DNA of 43,851 nt from a virus, in IMG/VR virus record IMGVR_UViG_3300024259_000005, positions 1 through 43,851 of that record, one strand, 5' to 3'. A program made the position numbers and the translations under genes. Within the stretch, counting starts at the first letter, position 1, and each line of letters begins with the position of its first letter. The notes under the pieces were generated by a model. That model was not told the origin of the DNA and searched no databases. It saw only the letters and a list, made by a program, of their open reading frames with translations. Positions 13,179 through 20,789 of the stretch are shown here, piece after piece.

Positions 13179-13350
13179 AGGTGAGCCAGATGGTGCGGAT
13201 TGGGGCCTGAAGGCGGCCTACCAGACGGGCAAGCTGGACGGCTACGAGAATATGGAATATGCATTGGATAACATGCCAGAGAAGGTCAAAGGGTTTATCA
13301 ACCAACTGGAGAAGGCCGCTGCAGAGGCTGTTAAACAGGAGACTAAGTAA
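13057..13350 (+). CDS. Small protein overlapping the portal gene's end
   Basis: This gene encodes 97 aa from GTG at 13057, with AAAGGA 7-8 nt upstream. The first 40 codons overlap the portal gene in another frame, where the portal product is low-complexity Pro/Gly/Gln; the last 57 codons are non-overlapping. The product has a helical VLDLVAHPAYPHLKALLRTED stretch, a GLKAAYQTGKLDGYENMEYAL segment and a Lys/Glu/Ala-rich C-terminal helix. It may be a head-morphogenesis accessory protein. The length of the overlap is unusual. Confidence 0.6.
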   Translation: MNDSVNSPLRVADLRLVLDLVAHPAYPHLKALLRTEDRRVRGEPDGADWGLKAAYQTGKLDGYENMEYALDNMPEKVKGFINQLEKAAAEAVKQETK

Positions 13351-13390
13351 AGCATCATTCGCCGGAGGGCGTTAACCTCAGGAGGATACC

Positions 13391-14110
13391 ATGGAAGAGA
13401 CTATTAGCCAGGAAACGGCGGGGTCCAGCGAACAAGCTGTCGTGTCCGGTAACACGGAAAACACCGGAACCCAGGACGCAACTGCCGAATCGTCCACGGC
13501 CAGTGTCGGGGCACAAACTGCCGACACAGGAGCAGGGGGCCAGAGAGTCCCGATTGAGCGCCTCAACCAAGTGATTGAGCAGCGTAAGGAGTGGGAGCGT
13601 AAGTACAATGAAGCAACCCAGGGCGGAGGTGGCTATGCTGCGCGTGAGCAGAAGGCCGGCGCTGAGAGGTTCTTCGATGATGAGACTGACAAGGCTCTAC
13701 GTCAATTTGTTGGCGAGAACGTCAGTCCCCAGGTACAGGCTCTCGAGTCAGAGTTCCAGCGCATGAAGTTAGAGCGCCTGAACGATGACCTTCGCAAACT
13801 CGATGGTTGGGACAAGCACGCTGAGGATGTCATTCGTAAGTCTACGGAGATCATCAACGAGAAGACGGGAGAGATCGATTTCCTCGAACTCGGTAGGGTT
13901 CTCCTCCAGGCAACGCGGGTAGACACCGGCGAGGTTGGTCAAGAGGCGGCCGCTCAAGCGAATCGTCTAAACGAAGATAAGGCGAGGGGTGTTAACACCA
14001 CGGGTGCTAGTGGAGACACAGGCCCAGCCAAGGATAAATCTTGGGTTGAGATGACCCTTTCCGAAAGAGATGCGGCACGTGCCAAGAATCGCCAAAGACA
14101 GCGAGGCTAG
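13391..14110 (+). CDS. Capsid scaffolding protein
   Basis: This gene encodes 239 aa with a strong GGAGGATACC leader. The N-terminal 50 residues are Ser/Thr/Glu/Gly rich and disordered. The rest is charged coiled coil (IERLNQVIEQRKEWERKYNEA; ALESEFQRMKLERLNDDLRKL), ending in a basic tail (SERDAARAKNRQRQRG) like those that contact the inner capsid surface. Position between portal and major capsid genes is typical. The scaffold directs procapsid assembly and leaves before or during packaging. The sequence is low complexity, so the call rests on composition and location. Confidence 0.8.
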   Translation: MEETISQETAGSSEQAVVSGNTENTGTQDATAESSTASVGAQTADTGAGGQRVPIERLNQVIEQRKEWERKYNEATQGGGGYAAREQKAGAERFFDDETDKALRQFVGENVSPQVQALESEFQRMKLERLNDDLRKLDGWDKHAEDVIRKSTEIINEKTGEIDFLELGRVLLQATRVDTGEVGQEAAAQANRLNEDKARGVNTTGASGDTGPAKDKSWVEMTLSERDAARAKNRQRQRG

Positions 14111-14139
14111 TGCCACGGCAGTTAAGTGAGGTGAATTAG

Positions 14140-15117
14140 ATGGCTATTACCAAAACAACTCATGTCGAACCCACAGACCGTGAGTATTACGACATGATGT
14201 TGATTGAAGAGAACCGACACGTTCTCATGCTCGAGCAGTTTGCTAACCAGAAGTCCATTCCCAAGCGGAACGGCAAGACCATCAACTTCCGTAAGAGGAC
14301 TCCGTTCCCGACCGTGACCACTCCGATGGCTGAAGGCGTTACGCCTCCGGCTCGTGGCATGGTTATTACTGAGCAGACCGCGTCGGTCTATCAGTTCGGT
14401 GATGTGGCCGGTATTACGGATTGGGTAGACGGCACTTCGACTGATCCCGTCCTGAACGAGATCACCGATGAGCAGTCCATCCAGATGAAAGAGACCCGTG
14501 AGGAGTATATCCGTGATCAGCTATTCTCGCTGGTTACGACCAACAAGCGGTTCTTGTCGGCTGCCGGTGGAATCCTGGCTGCTAATGTGGCCGCCTGCGA
14601 CCAGATCATCACTACGGCGGCTCTGGACTCGATGATCCTGTTGCTGAAGAATGGCAAGGCCAAGTACTTGACTGAGATTGTCAACCCGGGAACTGGCTAT
14701 AACTCGACTTCCATCGGTGCGTCTTACGTTGCTATCGCGCACACCAATGTTGTGGCCGACCTTGTGAGTCTCGATAATTGGAAGGATGTCGAGGATTACG
14801 CGGAGCCGGGTGCTCGGATGGAAAACGAAGTTGGCAAGTATCGCAACATTCGCTTCCTCGAGAGCACGCACGGTCACTTCCAAGATGACGCGACCGATGA
14901 AACTGTGGATGCGTTCTCTACGTTCTTCTTCGCCAAAGACGGCTGGTCCGTGGTTGGCTTGGATGGGCAGAGTACTGGAACGTATCACACTCCCTTCGGC
15001 GCGGGCGATGACCATCTCGAGCAGCGTGCATACGCTGGCTGGAAGATGGCCCTTGGCCTCGCTGTCACTAACCAGGCGAACATTGCATGTCTCGTGCATA
15101 CCGCCACTAACAACTAG
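14140..15117 (+). CDS. Major capsid protein, N4-gp56 type
   Basis: This gene encodes 325 aa. The N-terminal pattern matches the N4-gp56 family: YYDMMLIEENRHVLMLEQFANQ, KSIPKRNGKTINFRKRTPFP, EGVTPP, then a VYQFGDVAGITDWV strand and a TREEYIRDQLFSLV helix, as in the HK97-like fold used by this family. It forms the icosahedral shell. Length is shorter than N4 gp56 (about 400 aa) but within the family range I know. GAGGTG precedes the ATG, and a small TGCC-ACG-GGCA-like hairpin lies in the gap after the scaffold gene. Confidence 0.85.
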   Translation: MAITKTTHVEPTDREYYDMMLIEENRHVLMLEQFANQKSIPKRNGKTINFRKRTPFPTVTTPMAEGVTPPARGMVITEQTASVYQFGDVAGITDWVDGTSTDPVLNEITDEQSIQMKETREEYIRDQLFSLVTTNKRFLSAAGGILAANVAACDQIITTAALDSMILLLKNGKAKYLTEIVNPGTGYNSTSIGASYVAIAHTNVVADLVSLDNWKDVEDYAEPGARMENEVGKYRNIRFLESTHGHFQDDATDETVDAFSTFFFAKDGWSVVGLDGQSTGTYHTPFGAGDDHLEQRAYAGWKMALGLAVTNQANIACLVHTATNN

Positions 15118-15128
15118 GAGGTGAACTA

Positions 15129-15632
15129 ATGGCTACTCCAACTCTAGATGCGAATGATGTGCGCGGGCATGATGCTAGCAATGGCGGCTTCGCGTTTGTG
15201 AAGGTCACCCAGGATGCTGCGGAAGTTGAGACTTCTCTCTACATTGAGACAGGCTTTGTACCGAAGTATGTGAAAGTGATCAATGCCACCACTATCGAGA
15301 CTCATGAATGGTTTTATGGGTTCGGTGCTGGTGACGGTTTGAAGGTCACGACTGCTGCGGGCACGACTTCATGGATCGCTTCCAACGGCATGACGGTTCA
15401 GTTGGCGACTAACGGCGCTGCTGCGAATTATGTCACGGTGGACAAGTTCATCGTCCGCAGATCTGATGTTGCTGGTACTGATACGGTGACGGCCTCCAAG
15501 GGCACCTCGGTGGCTGATGGTGGGTCGGATACTGGTGGCTCGCAGCCTGAGGATGCTATTAACGGCATCCTGCTCGGCAGTGATGTTTGCGGTACTACGT
15601 CAGACGTTCTGTACATTGCGGCCTGGGGCTAA
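15129..15632 (+). CDS. Probable head decoration protein
   Basis: This gene encodes 167 aa with a strong GGAGGTGAACTA site directly after the capsid gene. The sequence is Gly/Thr/Val rich and probably all beta (FVKVTQDAAEVETSLYIETGFVPKYVKVINA), with a Ser/Asp/Gly-rich linker near 123-140 and a short hydrophobic C-terminus. Proteins in this place usually coat or stabilise the capsid. No family is recognised. Confidence 0.6.
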   Translation: MATPTLDANDVRGHDASNGGFAFVKVTQDAAEVETSLYIETGFVPKYVKVINATTIETHEWFYGFGAGDGLKVTTAAGTTSWIASNGMTVQLATNGAAANYVTVDKFIVRRSDVAGTDTVTASKGTSVADGGSDTGGSQPEDAINGILLGSDVCGTTSDVLYIAAWG

Positions 15633-15637
15633 GCCCC
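15625..15637 (+). other. Stem-loop whose loop is a stop codon
   Basis: GGGGC-TAA-GCCCC is a perfect 5-bp stem with the stop codon of the previous gene as its 3-base loop. No T-run follows, so it is not a standard terminator. It may protect the capsid-gene transcript's 3' side from decay or slow ribosomes at the boundary. A second GC-rich pairing (CGCC with GGGCG) follows at about 15643-15655. Confidence 0.45.
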
Positions 15638-15674
15638 TAAACCTCGCCGGGGGGCGTAAAACCCAGGAGGGATA

Positions 15675-16193
15675 ATGGCTACGAAAAAGGCTAAGGCCGA
15701 TATTGGAGTCGTGGAAACAGCCGCTCAGGTTACTGTGCTTGAAAAATCCGAAGGTGGGGGGGCTGCGGCCCCTCCGCCCAAGGACTCTGAGTATCCTGGC
15801 GGTGTGAGTAAAGAGTATTACGAGAAGTACTTGGGCCACAAGGGCGTGAAACAGCCCGATGCTGACCGGTTGTTTGGCCAGTGCATGTGGGGCGAAGACC
15901 CTGATGAGATGGTTGTCGTGGTCTTCTTCACTGGCCCTGACGGGGACAAGACGGACATTATTGTCCCTCACCCTGATCACCCTGTAGGTGGTAAGTACTT
16001 TATCTGCAAACGTAATGTGAACCAGCCGATTCTGAAGCGGGCGCTGCGGCACATGGACTTTGGGAAGCATATCGCGTGGGAGCAGGACACAGACCAGCGT
16101 GGCAACCCAGTGGGCGACCCCAAGCAGGTTATCACGGCACTGTTCCCTTACAAAATCGTTGGGCCTTACGAGCCTGAAGAAGACGAGAAATAG
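15675..16193 (+). CDS. Hypothetical structural-region protein
   Basis: This gene encodes 172 aa with an AGGAGGGATA site. The N-terminal 40 residues are Lys/Ala/Gly/Pro rich and look flexible. The core (residues about 45-165) has VSKEYYEKYLGHKG, an acidic beta segment (EMVVVVFFTGPDGDKTDIIV) and a GKYFICKRNVNQPILKRALRHMDFGK stretch. I do not know the family. A minor head or connector protein is plausible from position. Confidence 0.55.
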   Translation: MATKKAKADIGVVETAAQVTVLEKSEGGGAAAPPPKDSEYPGGVSKEYYEKYLGHKGVKQPDADRLFGQCMWGEDPDEMVVVVFFTGPDGDKTDIIVPHPDHPVGGKYFICKRNVNQPILKRALRHMDFGKHIAWEQDTDQRGNPVGDPKQVITALFPYKIVGPYEPEEDEK

Positions 16194-16201
16194 GAGGCGC
16201 T

Positions 16202-16531
16202 ATGGGGCGCATGGTAAAGATGTCAGACGGTAGCGTTTCTGGCATCAAGAAGCTGACGATTACTGGTGCAACCAAGACTGAGAACTACACCTGGAACTTG
16301 TCGGGGCCAATGGCCTCTGTGTTGTTCTACGACACGGCCGGCACCTATAACGGTGTGGCCCAGATCTTAGGATCGCACGATGGTACTAACTACGCTGTGA
16401 TCAATGCATCTGTGACTCAGCCGGGTGTGTTCCAAATCACTTCCCCCATCCCGCATATCAAGGTGCAGGGTGACGGAGCCACGGGCAGTGCTGGGACTAT
16501 CATCGTTAGCGTAGTTGAGTGGGTGGACTAG
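16202..16531 (+). CDS. Small all-beta virion protein
   Basis: This gene encodes 109 aa with GGAGGCGCT before the ATG. The sequence is beta-rich with a jelly-roll or Ig-like pattern (SVLFYDTAGTYNGVAQILGSHDGTNYAVI, FQITSPIPHIKVQGDG). It resembles small head or fibre-tip proteins in general composition. Its stop is followed immediately by the ATG of the next gene. Confidence 0.5.
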   Translation: MGRMVKMSDGSVSGIKKLTITGATKTENYTWNLSGPMASVLFYDTAGTYNGVAQILGSHDGTNYAVINASVTQPGVFQITSPIPHIKVQGDGATGSAGTIIVSVVEWVD

Positions 16532-17245
16532 ATGTCAGCCATCACCATGGCCTTTGCGGCTGAAGCCAATGCTGTGAGGAGTTACATCACCAATGGTGGG
16601 TGTGACGGTGGCATGGTGGATTGGATGGACTGCGATGTGAAGGGCACTGCGGCGAAAGAACCGTTCTGGGGGCCGCACATCAAGAAGTGGATGTATATGT
16701 CCGTGGGTGCTGAGGAAGTCGATTGGATCATGTCTGACACTCGGGCTGCGTCTGGCGACAAGTCTTTCACTTGCAACACGGTTAATGGGGTGCAGGACAA
16801 GATCTATCTCGGGCACTATGTCGGGGCAAACGCAAACCCCCACCTACCCGTTGGCCAGTATTGGATCCACTTGAAGTTCGCCATTGATGTGAATGCTCAG
16901 ACCATGACGATAACGATGAAGAATGATAGTGGCGCGAACCCCGCCTATACGATCGTTGACACCGGAACAGACGGGGTGTGGCGGACGTTCTCGGGTAGCT
17001 GGCCATTCGACGGCACAGACAACAACATCATTGAGATTCGTGTTGGCCCCGGCACCGGGACACCCCCTGACGCAGTGTATTTCGATTCGTTCTTCATGCG
17101 CCCTAGCGGATTGTGCGAGGTAATGGGTAACCAAGTGATAGCTTATAGCCATATTGTCCAGCCCGTACTGGCATTCGGTGGCGGTACTGCAGATGCAAAT
17201 GTCGTGGACAAAGGTGGGTATGCCCCGCCAGACACTAGCACTTAG
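16532..17245 (+). CDS. Virion protein with carbohydrate-binding-like jelly roll
   Basis: This gene encodes 237 aa. Residues about 65-190 show the alternating aromatic strand pattern of a family 4/9-type carbohydrate-binding jelly roll: KSFTCNTVNGVQ, GQYWIHLKFAIDV, TMTITMKNDSG, VWRTFSGSWPF, NIIEIRVGPG and the closing AVYFDSFFMRP. It probably binds host surface sugar as part of the head or tail decoration. The start is set by the previous stop (TAGATG). It lies immediately before the tailspike genes, which fits a receptor-binding role. Confidence 0.6.
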   Translation: MSAITMAFAAEANAVRSYITNGGCDGGMVDWMDCDVKGTAAKEPFWGPHIKKWMYMSVGAEEVDWIMSDTRAASGDKSFTCNTVNGVQDKIYLGHYVGANANPHLPVGQYWIHLKFAIDVNAQTMTITMKNDSGANPAYTIVDTGTDGVWRTFSGSWPFDGTDNNIIEIRVGPGTGTPPDAVYFDSFFMRPSGLCEVMGNQVIAYSHIVQPVLAFGGGTADANVVDKGGYAPPDTST

Positions 17246-17254
17246 GAGTGCGTA

Positions 17255-18724
17255 ATGCGTAGGTATACCAACACAGTTCTGGACCGCAAGGGTAACCCGG
17301 TTCCAGGCGTGGACATTTCTGTGTATCCAGCGGGGTCTACGGCCTCGCTGTCTACTATTTACGAGAATACTGACGGCACCAACCAGATCAACCAGACCAA
17401 CTTCACTACAGACAGTCGCGGTGAATTCACTTTCTGCGCGGGCGACGGCACCTACGACATCCACTTCAGTGGGCCTGGTGTGGAGTCCCTGGTCTGGTAT
17501 GATGTCCAGCTTCAGGACGCCAATCCGTCGTGGTTTGATGTGACTGAGCCGCAATTCGGGGCTGTGGGTGATGGGTCTACGGATGACCACGCAGCCATTC
17601 AGTCTGCGATCAATGCTTGTGCGTCGGCTGGTGGCGGCGTTGTGTACCTACCGGCTGGGGACTATGTCAGCACTATGTTTCTGCGCGTGGACAGCCATGG
17701 TGTGAGTATCCGTGGTGACGGGCCCGGGTCGGGCTGGTATACTGGGTCGCACTTGGCGCAGCATGGAACGCGTATTCGGTTCACTATCTCCAATCCGTTG
17801 CATGCGCTTGGCCTGACTTTTGGCGATCCCGCCACGGTTTCGTTGAATCATTGTGGCCTTCGGGATATTTGCTTGACGTCTACGGACGGATCAGTGGATA
17901 CGTTGCTCGAGGTGGACTCCTGCAGGAACTTCCTGGGTGAGAATGTGTCCCTGTATCACAATAAGTGCAAGACTGACGGCGCTGTGGCCTTGTCTGTAGA
18001 TGCTTCTGCCGCCAGTGCGAGCGTGTTCAATACGTTTCGCAGCTTTGAGATTGTAGCAGCCCGTTACAATGCGACTGGCAACGGCTATGGCCATGGGGTG
18101 TGGCTCCAGAACACTGGGACTTCTTACAATAATGATAACGTGTTCGAGAGCTGCAACATTTGGACATCGTCTGAGGTCAACGGCGGGCATCTCATTCACA
18201 CAGACGGGGCTAATTTTAACACATTCAGTAGCTGTTTGCTGCAGGCCTCGGATTGGGATGACGCGGTATTGGTGGACTCGGGCAGCAACAAGTTTGTCGG
18301 CCTTGCTATGGATTCGGACGCGGGCACCGATCTTCTTTTCACGTTGGGCAGTCGCGGTACATATACAACGGTGATAGGTTCCATTGATGGTGTAATCACT
18401 GTGGACAGCACGGCAGCGGGGTATCCGCAGAATATCCAAGTAGTTAGTACTAAGTCCAGGGCAATCGCTAGTGGCGTGTTGTATGCCCCCGGTCAGTACC
18501 ATACTGTTGACGGCGAGAGCGGTGCCGATGACCTGGACACCTTGACCCCTGCGTGGGTTGGGCGTGAAGTCACGCTGGCCTACAAGACTGATGCGATTAC
18601 CCTCAAGGACGGTACTGGGAACTTGGATCTTGGGGGAGACCAAGTGATGAATGTTGCTGGGGAATTTATCAAACTTGTGTTCAATGGGACAGACTGGGTT
18701 ATCCTGGTCGATAATGTAGCTTAG
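17255..18724 (+). CDS. Tailspike 1, pectate-lyase-like beta-helix
   Basis: This gene encodes 489 aa with AGGAG before the ATG. The first 80 residues are an Ig-like or carboxypeptidase-regulatory-like anchor beginning Y-x-N-x-V-L-D-x-K-G-x-P-V-P-G, shared with tailspike 2. Residues about 98-135 (FGAVGDGSTDDHAAIQSAIN, then GGGVVYLPAGDY) are the signature opening of pectate-lyase-3 right-handed beta-helices, followed by helix repeats and a C-terminal beta cap. It probably trimerises at the tail and binds or cuts a surface polysaccharide. Catalytic residues cannot be assigned by eye. Confidence 0.8.
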   Translation: MRRYTNTVLDRKGNPVPGVDISVYPAGSTASLSTIYENTDGTNQINQTNFTTDSRGEFTFCAGDGTYDIHFSGPGVESLVWYDVQLQDANPSWFDVTEPQFGAVGDGSTDDHAAIQSAINACASAGGGVVYLPAGDYVSTMFLRVDSHGVSIRGDGPGSGWYTGSHLAQHGTRIRFTISNPLHALGLTFGDPATVSLNHCGLRDICLTSTDGSVDTLLEVDSCRNFLGENVSLYHNKCKTDGAVALSVDASAASASVFNTFRSFEIVAARYNATGNGYGHGVWLQNTGTSYNNDNVFESCNIWTSSEVNGGHLIHTDGANFNTFSSCLLQASDWDDAVLVDSGSNKFVGLAMDSDAGTDLLFTLGSRGTYTTVIGSIDGVITVDSTAAGYPQNIQVVSTKSRAIASGVLYAPGQYHTVDGESGADDLDTLTPAWVGREVTLAYKTDAITLKDGTGNLDLGGDQVMNVAGEFIKLVFNGTDWVILVDNVA

Positions 18725-18731
18725 GAGCAGT

Positions 18732-20789
18732 ATGCAGGTATATCGCAATCAAGTCCTCGATGCTAAGGGTCGGCCTGTCCCTGGCGCTCAGGTTGAGGTG
18801 TATCGTGCTGGGACCAGTTCTCTTGCAACGGTCTATTCTGACCACGGCGAGAACGCACTGACCCAGCCTTTGCGCACCGGCAAGGATGGCTGGTATGAGT
18901 TCAAAGCCGCTCCGGGCGGTTACAGTATTAGTGCGTCCAAAGACAACTGGTCAAGTCAGCCGATCCCTATTGTCCTCAGCCTCCCCCAGGACGGGGTGTA
19001 TAACGTCAGGGACTACGGCGCGATGGGCGATGGGGTGACAGATGACTCTGATGCGGTTCAGGAGTGCATCACAGACTCTGGGATTAGTGGCACGGTGTTT
19101 TTCCCTAGTGGTGTTTATTACATGGGCCTTGCGGTCCTCAACACATCTCCAGCCTGCAGGGAGATCGCCTTAGTCGGGTCCACTTCTGGCCCAGGGGCAA
19201 CTATCAAGTGGGATATGAGGCCCGAAGGCGACCCCCTCTACTTCGGCGTGGACTTTGACAAGGGGCATACAAAGCATGTTAAGTTCAAAAACTTGAAATT
19301 CCAGAATGGCAACATTTTTGTAGGAAACCCCAACTATTTTCCGCTAGAGCACTTTGAGATGTCTGGGTGTGAGATGTGGACTGATGACCCATCCACGGTC
19401 CATGACGATAGAAAGTTGGTTTGGGTTCCGTACCCATCAGGCACCTACCAGTTCAGGTTCGAGTCTTGCTACTTCCATGATACTATCGGTGAAGGTCTGG
19501 TAATGCAGCTACCTAACGCGGGGTCTGCCAGGGGTGTCTTCCACGACTGCATGTTTGAAAATATGGGGCGAGGACAGGGCGGCAACTATACCAATAGCTC
19601 GATACTTGTCAGTCCTGTTGATTTCACATCCAGGGGGGACTATTCCGTTGAGGTGTCGCATTGTGACTTCCGAGTGAGTGACTATTATACTGACGAGTCC
19701 ACTGAAGCGCCTCCGGTTTATATTGGCTATGGAGAATCTGCCTCGATTGTGTCTTGCAATGCGACCTGGATAGGTAGTGATGAGAACAGAGCCTATGCCC
19801 CTCAGCACGCCTTGAGGTTTAGGGATATGGGGCGGGTCCAGATTGACGGAGGCACTTACACAGACATTGGCTGTGCCTCTGTTGCACAGGACGTAGACGA
19901 AATCTCCATATCCTCCTCTACCAGGATCACGCCTGGGTCTTCTGGCTCCCTGAATTATCTCTTAGGTGCAGATACTATCGTTGGAGGCTCCAGCGGTGTT
20001 GGGTGGACCGGGGCCTCTCGCTTTGATTCAAACATGCCAGATGTGAACATCTTCCCTGACGGAACATTCAATCACTGGCTCCACCTTCCATCCCCTATAT
20101 CTACTAATGTCAGTTTGGCGAGAGACAAAACAAATAACCAAACCGGGTTAAATGCTGTCAAAATAACACCAGCGTCCGAAGGGGCGATTGACACTACGTT
20201 GACTTGCCAAATAGGGGACAGTGTTAGTCTGAGTATGTTGAATAATGGGTCTTCACCAACTGCCTATGCGAGTATTCTTTACTATGCCCACGGGATTACG
20301 GGGCTTGGGACTGTCTTTGGGTTACAGCCAATCTATTCCAGCGGCCCTGGAGTCGTGGAGTGGACCAACCCGTTGGAAATCTATGAAGACACATGGGTGA
20401 TGTTGGCCCTAGAGTCACCTCTCGCTGATGCGATAACGGGCCTAAAGCTCTACTTCCGTCTGTGTTCTGGGGCCGGGAGCCCCGTGGCTTTCGGGGATTA
20501 CATTCTCCTCGATGCAGTGTATGTCGGGAACAAGGCCTTGCGAGTGACTAGTGCCACCCATCCAGGTGCGCTGGATTCGATGGTGCAGGCTCATGGGCTT
20601 GGGGCTCCCCATGGGTCTAAATGGGCTGAGTATGGTTCGGCTGGGCCAGGAGGGTTGAGTTCGTTGAACAGCTACGAGATAGGGGATGTTTTGTATCTCG
20701 CCTCCCCATCCTCTAGCCTGGGGCACGTTTGCCTTTCTGGTGGGGCTGGCGGGACTGCAACCTGGGGCACCTTCGGGGCGATCACATAA
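18732..20789 (+). CDS. Tailspike 2, pectate-lyase-like beta-helix
   Basis: This gene encodes 685 aa with GGAGCAGT before the ATG. The N-terminal anchor is clearly related to that of tailspike 1 (Y-x-N-x-V-L-D-x-K-G-R-P-V-P-G, then VYRAGTSSLATVY). The beta-helix begins with VRDYGAMGDGVTDDSDAVQEC. The C-terminal 200 residues form a beta-sandwich-like domain and a Gly/Ser-rich end. The body differs completely from tailspike 1, so the two likely target different glycans. To my eye its codons are more A+T rich than the capsid genes, as expected of an exchanged receptor module. Confidence 0.8.
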   Translation: MQVYRNQVLDAKGRPVPGAQVEVYRAGTSSLATVYSDHGENALTQPLRTGKDGWYEFKAAPGGYSISASKDNWSSQPIPIVLSLPQDGVYNVRDYGAMGDGVTDDSDAVQECITDSGISGTVFFPSGVYYMGLAVLNTSPACREIALVGSTSGPGATIKWDMRPEGDPLYFGVDFDKGHTKHVKFKNLKFQNGNIFVGNPNYFPLEHFEMSGCEMWTDDPSTVHDDRKLVWVPYPSGTYQFRFESCYFHDTIGEGLVMQLPNAGSARGVFHDCMFENMGRGQGGNYTNSSILVSPVDFTSRGDYSVEVSHCDFRVSDYYTDESTEAPPVYIGYGESASIVSCNATWIGSDENRAYAPQHALRFRDMGRVQIDGGTYTDIGCASVAQDVDEISISSSTRITPGSSGSLNYLLGADTIVGGSSGVGWTGASRFDSNMPDVNIFPDGTFNHWLHLPSPISTNVSLARDKTNNQTGLNAVKITPASEGAIDTTLTCQIGDSVSLSMLNNGSSPTAYASILYYAHGITGLGTVFGLQPIYSSGPGVVEWTNPLEIYEDTWVMLALESPLADAITGLKLYFRLCSGAGSPVAFGDYILLDAVYVGNKALRVTSATHPGALDSMVQAHGLGAPHGSKWAEYGSAGPGGLSSLNSYEIGDVLYLASPSSSLGHVCLSGGAGGTATWGTFGAIT

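Noticed and set aside
16844-17590. Minus-strand 248-aa frame across two structural genes
   Set aside because: It overlaps two well started plus-strand genes and has no promoter or ribosome site.
17891-18748. Minus-strand 285-aa frame in tailspike 1
   Set aside because: It is antisense to a clear beta-helix gene and has no independent support.
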